Shown one piece after another: positions 24,326 to 36,497 of a DNA stretch of 64,000 bases (positions are counted from its first letter, which is position 1; every line of letters begins with the position of its first letter). The notes beneath the pieces are model-generated. The model searched no databases and had not been told where the DNA came from. It was given only the letters and a program-made list of their open reading frames with translations. The stretch comes from Austropuccinia psidii. Taxonomy: Eukaryota; Basidiomycota; Pucciniomycetes; Pucciniales; Sphaerophragmiaceae. The position numbers and the translations under genes were made by a program. The DNA is taken from assembly GCA_023105745.1 (NCBI GenBank), contig JALGQZ010000009.1, forward strand, positions 19,144,564 to 19,208,563, written 5' to 3'.

Positions 24326-25182
24326 TGACAGCATGGTCTAAGTCACCTCCACATTGTCTCAGAATTTTTCTATGGATAATAAACTCTGACATGTCAGGAT
24401 ATAATGCTGTTAATCTGTCCTTTTGTTGGCAAAACCATGGTAAAGCTCTGTCTTTATCAGCATTAAATTTGGCAGATTCAAAGGCTGTTTCAACTTTAAA
24501 CCTCCAAGCATCATTTGCCCATTTGTTGATGATTTGGGTTTTCCACCAAGTCCAACTCTGGTGTCCATGTGCTTGTCTTATTTTGATGTACCATCTGTGA
24601 GCTGATCTGGTAAACAAGGTGTTAAACCTGGCTGTTACCAATCTGTCTGGTAATTCAAAATCCTCTTTGATCATGTCAATACCTCTAATGAATTCCATAT
24701 GGTCATACTCTCCTTCACCACTGAAGTGAGGCCATTCTTTAAGTTTTGGAACTTCTTTCAAGAGTGCTTGGCCCATTGATGGTTCCAAGTTATGAAAAGA
24801 AGTGGATAATTCATTTTTTAATTGTGAATTATCAGGATCCAATACTTGTGGATTTGGAATTCTTGTGCCCTCATTTTGATTTAGAGGTGTAGACATTCTT
24901 GGTAACGTGTTCAGTATTTGTTCAATGTCATTCATTTTACTGTTGCTACACCTTTGGGAATTTCTGTATTCATGTTGGAAGCTTTGTATTAAATTTATTA
25001 CTTCAATTTTATACATGTCTTCCTTATGTGTCAGTTCTTGCCATAACTCTGTCTGTCTTGTATTATCAGCAGTGACTTGATTCAATTTCATTGATAATTT
25101 TGATACTTCTTCTTGTGAAGTATCAAAACACTTTTTCAAGGCAATGGTATATGTCTTTACTTCAGTAAATGAATTTGAAATG
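24326..25182 (-). pseudogene. Element D Gag, capsid region
   Basis: Read right to left, this continues Gag: SNSFTEVKTYTIALKKCFD, a Gln/Asn-rich linker (NPQVLDPDN), then the capsid-like domain with WPHFSGEGEYDHMEFI, WYIKIRQAHGHQSWTWWK and ILRQCGGDLDHAV. This region forms the particle shell in Ty3/Gypsy elements. It is interrupted on the right by solo LTR B1 (TSD aaatg) and on the left by the 8.3-kb element. The frame itself is open over its whole length. Confidence 0.85.
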
Positions 25183-27207
25183 TGTAAGGTTTGACTATGA
25201 AACAATAAGTAAAAATTACTAATTTTTTACTTATTGTACTCTGAATGTCCTTATAATTGAAATAAATAAGATTAAAATAATAATAATAATAAAGAAATAT
25301 TATTATTATGGCGTAAAAATATTATATTATTAAATAAATATAATAATATAATTAATATTATATGAAATTATAATATTATAAATAATATATTAATATAAAA
25401 TAATTAATATATTATAAAGCTCTTTATTATTGTTACCAACAAATAATAAAGGCGTAAAAAACTGTTTTTTATTAATAAAAAACAATTAATAACAATAATA
25501 TTACTAATATTAAAGTTATATATTAATATAAATACTATTTATATTAATTAAGAATTATTAAGAGTAATAATAAGAGAGAAATTATTATAATAAGATGAAA
25601 TAACCTACTTTTAACACTTAAAATAATAATTTTGAGATATTTTACGCCAAAAGAATATAATACAACCTTTTCAAATTGTATTTACAATAAAAAATAAAGA
25701 AAATTACTAAATTTCTTGATTTTACGTGGAAATGAGTTTTTAGAGAGATTTTTAACAAAAACAATTAAATAAATGATTTAATCACGTCAAAATAGATGAT
25801 TATAGCAAGGTGGTCTTTGGTCTTTAATAATATAACAGTTTTATATATAAAGAATAAAGAAATTACCTTTGATTTAATTGATTTAATGTTTTTGATGCGT
25901 CTGAGGGGAAAATAGAGTAAAAAGAGCTCTATTTATAGTAAATACCTCCCTCCTAGAGTCCAACAGGCTTCTAGTAGACGTGTACTGATCATATCCACTG
26001 GAATTGATCAATATTTTAAGGTTTGAGGGTGATTACATCATGATCAAACCATATTACATCATTATTACACCATTATTTAGAGTTATCACTATAACTCTAA
26101 GTTTGATGACATCAGAGGCTTGGCAGAACCCCAAATTTCGTGGATTTTATTAGTTTTAATCATAAACTAATAGTATTCACCAATTTTATCACTCTTAAGA
26201 CTGTTAAACTTAATTTAAGGTTACAGTATGTGATCATAACAGCTCAATTTAAGCTCAAACTTTGATCCTCAATAACTTTTAAGGTTTTCACGCTACAGCA
26301 ATTCAGAGAGTGAATTCTGATAGCCTGACATAACCTTATTATGCTGCCAAGAGCTTTTCATTACATCATCAAAACTCTAATTTTGATGATTTTTCTTGTA
26401 ACTCATCTTTTCTGTCGAAATTCAATATTTTAAACTTCAAACCTTGATTTCAGGGGGTTATACCCTGAATTTAATAATAAAAATTACATCATTCTTCACT
26501 AATGAACTAGTAGAATCCAACTGTATACTTTTTTTTTAGTTTGGAGCACTTTCACAACAAAGTGGTCAACAGCTCTGTTGATTTTTATCAATATTTCATC
26601 ATAGGTTTTAACCTTGTTTATAACTTGTAAAATAAAGTTCATATCTGTGTTCTTACAGTAATTAAGTGGTAACTTTATTTTTGGTTCATCATTCTATCAT
26701 TTATATTTTAGGAGATATTAGCTATGATCCTTGAATATATGCGTTGACCAAAAAAGTGCATATATTCAGGATAATTCTTTAAGTATTAACTTTGGGAATT
26801 AGCTTATTAATTGTTTTATGTGTGGATTTTCATGGGGAATCCACTGGTACAATTTATTTCACATGTTGTTTCATTAGTTCTTGAGATAAATAAGTTTTTA
26901 TGGTTTTTATAAGGTATTATACCTTATAATTCCTTAAATATTGACTTTACAGATATACCATAAAAATGGTATATGTGTATTTTTCCATGGGGAATCCAAT
27001 GGTATAATTTGTTTTACAAGTTTATTCATTGGTTTTTAAGTTAAACCAATTTTAGTACCAATTTATGGTATTTTTTGTATATTTGAGTAATTATTTTTAA
27101 TGTATAATTATTCTAATTAATTTTAATATAATTATATTAAAGGTATAATTATTCTGAGTCTTTTTTGTGACCTTATTGGGTATGTGGTCATATCTCAAAG
27201 GCTCACA
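25183..27207 (+). mobile_element. Solo LTR B1 (second LTR family)
   Basis: A 2025-bp LTR, TGTAAGGTTTGAC...AAAGGCTCACA, flanked by a perfect 5-bp duplication aaatg (25178-25182 and 27208-27212). It has no internal region, so it is a solo LTR left by LTR-LTR recombination. It is nearly identical to B2 at 43264-45290. Close to its start is a 14-bp perfect inverted repeat (ACAATAAGTAAAAA at 25202-25215, its complement at 25224-25237). It splits the D gag gene. Confidence 0.92.
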
Positions 27208-28216
27208 AAATGTCATCAAGGACTTTCTTGTTATCTGTCTTGATAATATTTATGGCTTGTTTAATTCTTGTTTCAATTATGTCATCAATATTGAATTTAG
27301 AATATTTATCTGTTAATTCTTTAATAATGGCAGATTGTTCATTTATTTTATTGTTAGAAGAATTATCATTATTTGAATTTTTAATTGTTCTCAAAACTTT
27401 TTCAAAACACATAAGTGTTTCATTAATTTGGCACAGACTCAGGTTGTTTGTTTTAATGTTGTTACAAATGGTTTCATTTTTATCAGAAAGATGTTTTTTC
27501 ACGTCATTTATAGCATTATACAACTCTGGGATGGAATCAAATATGTCAGAAATCATTTCTGGAACCTTAATCTGGCTTCCTCCTTCTTCTGTAATTCCAT
27601 CATGGTTCTGGCCATCTGAAATACATTTTCCATGGCATCCTGCTGAATCTTTGGGATTCTGTAGCCCTGGCTGTAAGGTTTTGGGGCTGGTGCCTTCCCT
27701 TTGCCCTTGTTTGGAGTTTGTGGCTGCTTTTTCACGTTGGAATTGCTGCTGCTGGCCACTGGGGCTGTTTTTGGTACTGGTTTGGGTGGTGGAGGGTTGT
27801 TTTTCCTCCATTCTAGTGTCAAAAGCATCATGTTTTTCTTCTCCATCAATGGATGCCATCCATTGAGCAATTTGCAAGTGTTGGGATGGCCCAAGAATTT
27901 TCTTACTGTCAGGTAAGAATTCATGCAATTCTTCCACAGGTCTGCAAGGATCTGGTACTCCTTGAATTGAAGTGCATTGTTGTATGCACTGTGGCTGGCT
28001 TTGTATATGTCCACAGAGGCTTGTTGTGGCGGTGTCAGCTCTTTTTGAAGGTAAAATAGTATTATCAGCTTCAGAATGACCCAATTTAGTTATTTGGAAG
28101 TCATCAACTGACCCTTTTCCTTCTGTACCTGGTTGGCTTCTGCCATAATCACGTCTATTACCTTTTTGGGAGCTGCTTGAGGGGTTGTAGCTGGCTCCTG
28201 ACCTGGTTGAAGGCAT
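27208..28216 (-). pseudogene. Element D Gag, N-terminal region
   Basis: The gag start is the ATG at 28214-28216 (MPSTRSGASYNPSSSSQKG). The frame is open for about 335 codons down to solo LTR B1: a polar N-terminus, a Gln-rich linker (SGQQQQFQREKAA), then SDIFDSIPELYNAINDVKKHL and a heptad-like stretch (ELTDKYSKFNIDDIIETRIKQAINI) that looks coiled-coil. It continues at 25182 after B1. A second frame is open over 28202-27553 within the same DNA, so the linker is read in two ways. Confidence 0.85.
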
Positions 28217-28464
28217 AATTATGGTTAAAAAAGGCTTAAAATAGTATTTTTACGTCAAAAACTTACTATTGGCCAAATTTTTAGCTTTCTGAAGGGTATT
28301 ACTTATGTCCAAGTTAATCAATTCAGAAGATATTGGTTCAGGCTGGTTATTTTGAGTCACAATAACAGTACTATTATGATCAGAATTAACAGTACTGGCA
28401 GGGATAATGCTGGTTACTGTTGAGGCTGTTTCAATGTTTTCTTGTCTTACCACGTTGTCAGACA
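27553..28464 (-). CDS. Element D putative spliced ORF2 overlapping gag
   Basis: Model: leader exon 28464-28267 (198 nt, after a TTTTAG acceptor), a GTAAGT...CAACCAG intron 28266-28203 (64 bp), and a second exon 28202-27553 (650 nt). The phases agree and the final stop lies at 27553. The leader reads VSDNVVRQENIETAS...; the second exon reads QEPATTPQAAPKKVIDVIMAEAN, then SVDIYKASHSAYNN, EYQILADLWKNCMNSYLTV, NTCKLLNGW, LTLEWRKNNPPPPK, a basic tail and NVFQMARTMMELQKKEEARL. One stop (28092-28090, TAA) interrupts it. The first coding exon with its ATG is not found. The product is unrecognised. It shares DNA with gag in another frame. It could be an artefact of composition, but the matching boundaries and one-stop state in A argue against that. 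Confidence 0.55.
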
Positions 28465-28663
28465 CTAAAATTAATGAAAAAGCCAATTAATTAAGTAAAA
28501 AAAAGGTTATTTCAAAAGAAATAAAAATATAAGCCTCACTTATAATATGAAAAAAAGTTATTTTTTATGGATTTTTTGAATTATAAGTATTTTTTATATG
28601 TTTTTAAATTTTTCAATATAAGAAAAAAGATTTAAAAAGAGTAAAAATATGTCACAGGTAAAA

Positions 28664-28684
28664 TATCACAGCTGGGCCCCCAAA
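28664..28684 (-). other. Putative primer-binding region of element D
   Basis: Next to LTR L4, read on the minus strand, is TTTGGGGGCCCAGCTGTG, identical to the block after L1. This confirms that L4 is the 5' LTR of D and gives the direction of the element. Confidence 0.55.
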
Positions 28685-30493
28685 TGTAAGGTGTGGATAT
28701 GAAACTTTGATTAAAAATCAAGTACTTTTCCTGTCCTCAAAATTTGTATAAGGTGAAAATCAATTAAAAATAGTATGAAATATTATTTTTAAGAGAAAAC
28801 ACGCCAATTTTATTGTTTATAACTTTATTAGTATAAAACAATAATATTATAAAAATTTATTGTTTTACCAACAATAAAAATTTATCCAAAAAAATACTCT
28901 ACAAGAGATATTTTAAGGCTACAAAAGAAATTTCTTCAAGAGCAATTTCAATTGGAATTAATTGAGCAAAGAACTGCAAGCAATTAATTAAAGAACAAAG
29001 TCTTTAAAAAGAATATTAAAGAGAAAACACGCCCAAAAGTGACCAGAGTGAATTTGGAAACAAAGTGACAAAGTTTACAGTGATGAAAGATGCTTTAATT
29101 CACTTTTGGGGTGGTTCAGGGGTAAAAATGATTATAAGAGTTACAAACAATGATTATAATGATTTAAAAGTGGTGGTTGGAATCTTTGATTGATTGGTTT
29201 AACAGTTTTAAACTAATTAATAAAAGGAAAAGATTTTAACATGAAGAGAAAAGTGGGGCAAAGAAGACATTCTTTTATAGCCATCAATTCTCTTGCTTCA
29301 AAAGTAAAATTTACTCTTGTCAGTCGTGAAAAACAGTCTGACAACAGAAAAGCCAATTATGGCATCATTGAACCCTGGTTTAGACCAAAAAGGGCTGGTT
29401 TAAGCCATTTTTAGCCATTTTTAGCCATTTTAGACCCTTAAATCAGCCATTACTATAGCAATACCAGGCCTAGAGCCTTCAAAACACGTCAGAATGTGTG
29501 TCAGAGGCGTAGAAACCAGTTAAAACTGTTTTTATTATGATTGTTTTATCTTAAGGGTAGTTTTACCCTCTTGGCAACAGCTAAAACTACCCCAGTTGGT
29601 ATCAAAACCTCATCATCAATTGAGTCCACAGACCCTGTAACTCAATTCCAGGCCAAAAGTGATGAACTTTTGCGTGAATTTTGACATCCCACGCCTGTCA
29701 GCAAGGATTTTGGGGGTCTAGCTCCCCCTTAGAGCTGGAGTTCCTTTTCCCCCCCAAATTTAATCTTTCCAATTTATTTTTCCTTTAATTCCTCATCATG
29801 TATTATACTTATAATTTACATATGTAATTCAATTCAATTGTACAGTACAATACAGTAATAATTGACACCTCATATGTAAATCAAAGTTCACTTATGTAAT
29901 ACATGCGCACATTTTGACGTTTCAATTGAATTCAATTGAAAATACTTCAATTCCTCATAACTTCTAAACTAAACACAACACCTCAATTTTAACACAAAAA
30001 TTGATGGTTAACACCACATGTGGTGTGAATTAAATTAAGGTTTTGAGGATTTTCAACTTTTGTATTGAAAATACTAAAAACTTAATTTAAGCTTATTTAG
30101 AGTTGAGTTACAAGAATTTTACTCAGAGGTGACCCCACCTGATTTTTTATGAGGAATCCAATGGTGAAATAAGTTTTATATGTTTATTTATTGGATAAAA
30201 AGTTATAATAAATTTTATTTAACTTTTTTCCAAATTTATTTATTTTCTCACAATTTTGTTAAAGTTTCATTTTTACTTAATTTTTTCAAGTATAAATGTA
30301 ATTTTATATTTACAAAATTTAATGTATTAATTTATTTTTAAATTATAATTAATTTTTTATTTTTAATATAATTTTATATTTATATTTTGATTTTTATTTT
30401 AATAATATAAATAAATTTATTTTATTTATATTAATATGTTATTTTTTATATTTGTGGTCTTTTGGGTATATGAAATTACCTCTAAGGCTCACA
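28685..30493 (-). repeat. LTR L4: 5' LTR of element D
   Basis: A full LTR of 1809 bp in minus orientation (TGTAAGGTGTGG at 28685 and GGCTCACA ending at 30493 on the + strand). It is almost identical to L2, including the AT-rich third that separates it from L1/L3/L6. Immediately right of it is atgag (30494-30498), the target site duplicated when D inserted into the A LTR. Confidence 0.88.
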
Positions 30494-31785
30494 ATGAGGA
30501 ATTGAAGTATTTTCAATTGACTTCAATTGAAATGTCAAAATGTGCGCGTGTATTACATAAGTCAACTTTGATTTACATATGCGGTAGAAATTATCACTTT
30601 ATTGGACTGTACAACTCAATTTAATTACATATCTAAATTACAAGTATGATACATGATGAGGAATTAAAGGAAAAATAAATTGGAAAGATTAAATTTGGGG
30701 GGGAAAAGGAACTCCAGCTCTAACGGGGAGCTAGACCCCCAAAATCCTTCCTGACAGGCGTGTGGTGTCAAAATTCATGCAAAAGGTCATCAATTTTGGC
30801 CTGGAATTGAGTTACAGGGTCTGTGGACTCAATTGATGATGAGGTTTTGATACCAACTGGGGTAGTTTTAGCTGTTGCCAAGAGGGTAAAACTACCCTTA
30901 AGATAAAACAATAATAGTAAAAACAGTTTTAACTGGTTTTTATGTGTCTTATTCACATTATGACGCGCTTTGAAGGCTCTAGACCAGGTATTACCATAGT
31001 AATGGCTGATTTAAGGGTCTAAAATGGCTAAAAATGGCTTAAACCAGCCCTTTTTTGGTCTAAACCAGGGTTCAATGATGCCATAATTGGCTTTTCTCTT
31101 GTCAGACTGTTTTTCACGACTGACAAGAGTAAATTCTACTTTTGGAGTAAGAAAATTGATTGCTATAAAAGAATGTCTTCTTTGCCCCACTTTTTTCTTC
31201 ATGTTAGAATATTTTCCTTTTATAATTAGTTTAAACACTGTTAAAAAAATCAATAAAAGATTCCAACCACCATTGTTCAATAATTTGAAACCTTTTAACC
31301 ACGTGAAAAAATCATTATAATCATTGTTTGTAACTCTTATAATCATTTTTACCTCTGAACCACCCCAAAAGTGAATTAAAGCATCTTTCATCACTGTTAG
31401 CTTTGTCACTTTGTTTCCCAATTCATTCTGGTCACTTTTGGGCATGTTTTCTCTTGAATATTCTTTTAAAGACCTTGTTCTTTAATTAATTGCTTGCAGT
31501 TCTTTGCTCAATTAATTCCAATTGAAATTGCTCTTGAAGAAATTTCTTTTGTAGCCTTAAATATCTCTTGTAGAGTATTTTTGAATAAATTTTTATTGTT
31601 TGTAAAACAATAAACCTTTAGAATATTATTGTTTTATACTAATAAGGTTATAAACAATAAAATTGGAGTTTTTTCTCTTAAACATAATCTTTCTTACTAT
31701 TTTTAATTGATTTTTACCTTATACAAATTTTAAGGACAGGCAAAGTACTTGATTTTTAGTCAAAGTTTCATATCCACACCTTACA
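30494..31785 (+). repeat. LTR L5: 3' part of the element A 3' LTR
   Basis: A 1292-bp partial LTR in + orientation that starts inside the LTR at ATGAGGAATTG and runs to the normal CACACCTTACA end. Together with L3 (the inverted 5' part) it makes one complete LTR. The 5 bases after it (ttgtg) are the right copy of the target duplication of element A in element X. Confidence 0.85.
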
Positions 31786-34228
31786 TTGTGCTACAAATTG
31801 TGAAGATCAATTGTTACCAATTGATGGAATAAAATTCAATAGTTCAATCAATCCAATGTAAGAATTGGGAATCTTTGAGACCACTGTCATTTTTCCACAT
31901 ATTAATTGAAATTTAAGAATCACTGTTGAATTTGTTGTTATGTAAAATTGCTCTAGTACCCATTTTATATTGGGGAGTGACTATTTGATCATGTATGGCA
32001 TAGAATTAAAAAAAGAAAGACAGATAACTTACTATTAGAGACAAAAAGCGTCAGAAATTTGACTTTTTACCATTTAAAAGACAAATTACAGTAGGTAAAG
32101 TAGCACCAGTTAGCTGAGAGTCTGAAATATTCAAATATGAACAGTTAAATGAAGCTTAAATAAGCCTTCATCTGATTGATAAACATTAAAATGTACTTCC
32201 TGCCATTTTATATGACCACAGTGAAGCATTTTCACAGAAAAAGAACCTTTGGGGTAAAATATTGGTCATGAAGTTGAGATCATCCTTAATATTGAAAGAT
32301 CTTATCCACCACTCTTAATAGGACGTTCATATCAAGGCAAAACAGACCAACTGAAGCCAGGTATGGAGCAAGTAGGATGGAGTGTTTATGCCTTGTCTGG
32401 GCCTTGGAAAAATTGAAGTGAGAACAGATTGTACTGCTGTTAAGTCACTTTTCAAAATGAAGACACCTAATAGACATATGCTCAGATGGCAAATAGCCAT
32501 AGAAGAGTATAGGAGCAATATGACTATTGTTCACAAAGATGGGAATATTCATAAGAATGCAAGTGGACTGAGAAGATGGCCACTACCAAAGAATATTGAT
32601 AATCCTGCTTATGTGACAGAAGAAACTTCCCCACAAATTCCCATAGGCTGAATCAGTGTTACAGACCTGAAAACCACTTTCTTTGAAGAGGTAAGAAACA
32701 GTTATACTCAGGATTGGAATTGTAGCATTTTATGCCAATTGCTTATTAAGGACTGTAAAGACAATTCTTTAATACATGCCTTAGACGAGATATGGAAAAA
32801 ATCATATAATGAAGGAAGATCCCACTTACTGGATGGTATAATTTACCACAGAACTAAGCATACATGTGTCATGACAGTTGTAGACAGGTCATTATTCAAT
32901 CTTGTACTTAAATAATGCCATGACAGCCCTTTCTCAGGAAATCTTTCTGAAGACAGGACAAGCGAAAAATTAAAAACCTGCATATGGTGGCCAATGTGGA
33001 AGAAAGATGTTTCAGAGTATTGCAAAACCATTCACAGATGTCAAAAAGCAAATAAATCCACTGGGAAAAGACTTGGAAATATGATCAAGATCCAAGAACC
33101 AAAAAGACCTTGGGAAATTGTGCATATGGATTGGGTAACTGGCCTGCCACTAGGAAGTAATAGAAGCTATAATGATTCCCTAGTGATTGTTGACAGATTT
33201 CATGTTACAAGGATGATACAGCCATGGATACAGCTCTTCTGATATGGAAGTGAGTATTATCATGGACTGGCATATTCACAAACATCATTAGTGACATAGA
33301 TCCCGAATTAACCACAGAACTATGGACAAATCTTCATCAACTATTTGGGACAAAATTATCCTTCTCTACAGCCTACCACCCACAAACTGATGGTCTGGCT
33401 GAAAGGATGATCCAAGCCTTGGAAGACATTGTAGGAATATTTTGTGCATATGGCCTTGAATTTAAAGATTGTGATGGATTTACCCATGATTGGTGTACCC
33501 TTTTGAGAGCACTAGAATTGGCATATAGGACATCCATTCATACCAGTACCAATCAAACTCCTGCTATTCTAGAAAAAGGATTGAATCCCAAATTACCTCA
33601 AGATTCCTTGAGGAAAGATTTGGTTGAGATACATCCTACAGCTGCTAGATTCAAAGGAATGCTAGGAAAAACTAGAAATAATGAAGTGAGTGGGATGGAA
33701 GACTATTTTGCATATGCTAAGGAAAAATGGGACAAATCACATGCCACTAAGATTTCAAAGTGGGGGATTTGGTGCATGTATCCACCACTAACTTCAATAA
33801 CATCAAAGGATGTAAAAAGCTCAAAGACTCCTTTTCAGGACCTTTTGTTATTAAGGACCTCCATGGAGAAAATGTTTTGAAGTAGAAGTATCTGAAGAAC
33901 TTAGCAATAAGAATCCTACATTTCCAGTCAGCTTGATAAAGCCATATAAATCTAGTGATGCTGAGAAATTTCCTTTAAGGAATAAAGTTTCCCAAGTTAT
34001 ACCTCCTATTGAATCATCTGGTAATAAGAAAATTACCAAAGGTCTCAAAGAAAGAAAGTTTAGGCCCAATAGAGTAAGGGAATACCTTGTTAGGTACAGT
34101 GACCCAACTTTTGAAGATGAATTGTTAGCAGAAAAAGACTTACCTGAAGCTGATAAACTTCTTGGAAAGTTCAGACACACTAGAATTAAGAATATGACAA
34201 AGTAATATTATTTTTGAGGGCGAGGGAA
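31786..34228 (+). pseudogene. Element X protease remnant, RNase H, integrase and chromodomain (right part)
   Basis: This continues the protease sequence cut at 1138 (CYKL.RSIVTN then LPIDGIKFNSS). At about 32330 the reverse transcriptase is deleted and the sequence jumps to RNase H ([19 protein letters not shown], then [14 protein letters not shown] and [11 protein letters not shown], where NAD is mutated to NAS). Integrase follows (HHCC finger [35 protein letters not shown]) with a chromodomain-like end ([19 protein letters not shown], to 34205). There are many stops, frameshifts and small deletions. The inactivating loss of YIDD and of the RNase H aspartate shows a long-dead copy. Confidence 0.85.
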
Positions 34229-36010
34229 TGTGAGCCTTAGACGTATTTTCATATACCCAAAAGACCACAAAGAACAAAATAAGATACAAATATAAATAAA
34301 ATGAATTTATTCATATTATCAACATAAAAATTGTAATATAAATACAAATTTATATAAAAAATAAAAGTTTAATTATGACTTAAAATAAAAATGAGATTAA
34401 AATTTAAAATTATGAAAATACATTTTTTATTTGAAAAAATTAAGTAAAAATAAATTTTTAATAAAATTAATGGAATTAAAATATTTTTGGCAAAAGGTTA
34501 CATAAAAGATATGATATATTTCATCCAATAAATAAACAGAAGTAAGTTACTTCACCATTGTATTCCTCATAAAAAATAATGTGGAGTTACCTCTAAGCAA
34601 AATTTCTGTAACTCAACTCTAAATAAGCTTAAATTAAGTTTTTAGTATTTTCAGTACAAAATTTGAAAATCCTCAAAACCTTAATTTAATTCACACCACA
34701 TGGGGTGTTAACCATCAATTTTTGTTTTAAAAATGAGGTGTTGTGTGTAGTTTAGAAGTTATGAGGAACTGTAATATTTTCAATTGAAATGTCAAAATGC
34801 GTGCATGTATTACATAAGTGAACTGTAATTTACATATGAGGTATCAATTATTACAGTTGTGTACTGTAAAAACTCAATTGAATTATATGTGTAAATTATA
34901 AGTGTATTACATGATGAGGAATTAAAGAAAAAAATAAATTGGAAAGATTCATTCTGGGGGGAAAAGGTATTCTAGCTCCAAGGGGGAGATAGACCCCCAA
35001 AAGCATTTCTGAAAGGCATTGGATGTAAAAATCCATGCAAAGGTTCATCACCTTTTGGCCTGGAATTGAGTCACAGGGTCTGTGACTCAATTGATGTCAA
35101 GGTTTCGATACCAGCTAGGGCAGTTTTACCTGTTGCTAAGAATGTAAAACCACCCTTAAGTTGAAAAAATCTTAGTAAAAACATTTTAACTGGTTTCTAA
35201 GTCTTTTAAATACATTCTGACGTGTTTTGAAGGATCTAGACCAGGTATTACTATAGTAATGGCTGATTTAAGGGTCTAAAATGGCTAACACAAGCCCTTT
35301 TTTAGTCTAAACCAGGGTTCAATGATGCCATAATTGGCTTTTTTATTTTCAGAGTGTTTTCCAGAACTTGAAAGAGTAACTTTATTGTTGGAGTAAGAAA
35401 ATTGATTTCTATAAAAGAATGTCTTCTTTGCCCCACTTTTCTCTTCATGTTACAATCTTTTCCTTTTATAAATAGTTTAAACACTGTTGAAACAATCAAT
35501 AAAAGATTCAACCACCTTTTTTATATCATTTTAAACCTTTTAAACATGTTAAAAAATAATTATACCCATTTTGTTTAACTCTTATGATCATTTTTATCCC
35601 TTGAACCACCCCATAAGTGAATTAAAGCATCTTTCATCAATGTTAGCTTTGTGACTTTGTTTCCAAATTCATTCTGGTAACTTTTGGGCATGTTTTCTCT
35701 TTAAATATCTTTTAAAGACTTTGCTCTTTTATAAATTAATTCCAATTGAAATTGCTACTTAAGAAATTTTTTTGTAGCCTTAAATATCTCTTGTAGAGTA
35801 TTTTTGGATAACCTTTTATTGTTGGTAAAACAATAAATTTTTAAAATATTATTTTTTTTGTACTTATAAAGCTAAAAGCAATAAAATTGGCATGTTATCT
35901 TTTAAAAATAATATTTCATACTATTTTTCAATCATGTTTTACCTTATACAAATTTTGAGGACAGGAAGAGTACTTGATTCTTAATCAAATTTTCATATCC
36001 ACACCTTACA
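34229..36010 (+). repeat. LTR L6: 3' LTR of element X
   Basis: A 1782-bp LTR, TGTGAGCCTTAGACG...CACACCTTACA, preceded by a decayed purine tract. It is more diverged than the other LTRs. It ends exactly where sequence similar to 53018-53424 starts, so X inserted into the left copy of the unknown gene of the duplicated cassette. Confidence 0.85.
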
Positions 36011-36497
36011 TTTGGTGTGTCACAAGAGTCTCAGAATAAATTGAATTTTATATGGTATATTAGCTTCATTCTGTGTAGCAGCAGTTTGTGGTTTGATTGT
36101 ATTCTCAGATGACTGGAGAGAAAGCTAAGTGAAAGGCACTTTAGTTCTCATTGACATTTCAAAAAGACTTTCAGAGGGAAACAATCTAGGACAGCCAGTT
36201 GGGCTACATACTAACAAGTAGATATTTAATTTAATGAACAGGAGCTTCCTCTCATCAGAGTCTTTTAAGCCCACTGTATCTCTTACCTTTGAATTTGCAT
36301 GAAGCTTGGTATTAGAATTTGATGATGCCTGGGTGGAGAAGTGCTGTCTTGGTTCAAGAGAAGAAGTCACATTGACTTTTCCCAGGTCAGCTAAGCTTAA
36401 AAGAAGGATTGACCTGTTTTAGATGAGCTCTTTATCAAACAGATTTTAATTTAATTTTAGAAAGTTATTCATGAATTTAATAATTTTCACTACCCAT
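36011..36497 (+). pseudogene. Decayed copy of the 3' part of the cassette gene at 51183-53424
   Basis: Aligns by eye with 53018-53500: TTTGGTGTGTCACAAGAG against TTTTGGCGTGTCACAAGAA, through to TTATTCATGAATTTAATAAT. The reading frame is broken, and most differences remove CpG (CG to TG or CA) from the better copy. The 5' part of this copy lies left of element X, outside the window. A minus-strand frame here is only the shadow of the dead gene. Confidence 0.75.

Noticed and set aside
25202..25237. Hairpin at the start of LTR B1 as a bacterial-type terminator
   Set aside because: The context is a eukaryotic LTR and the stem is nearly all A/T. Kept only as a feature of the LTR.
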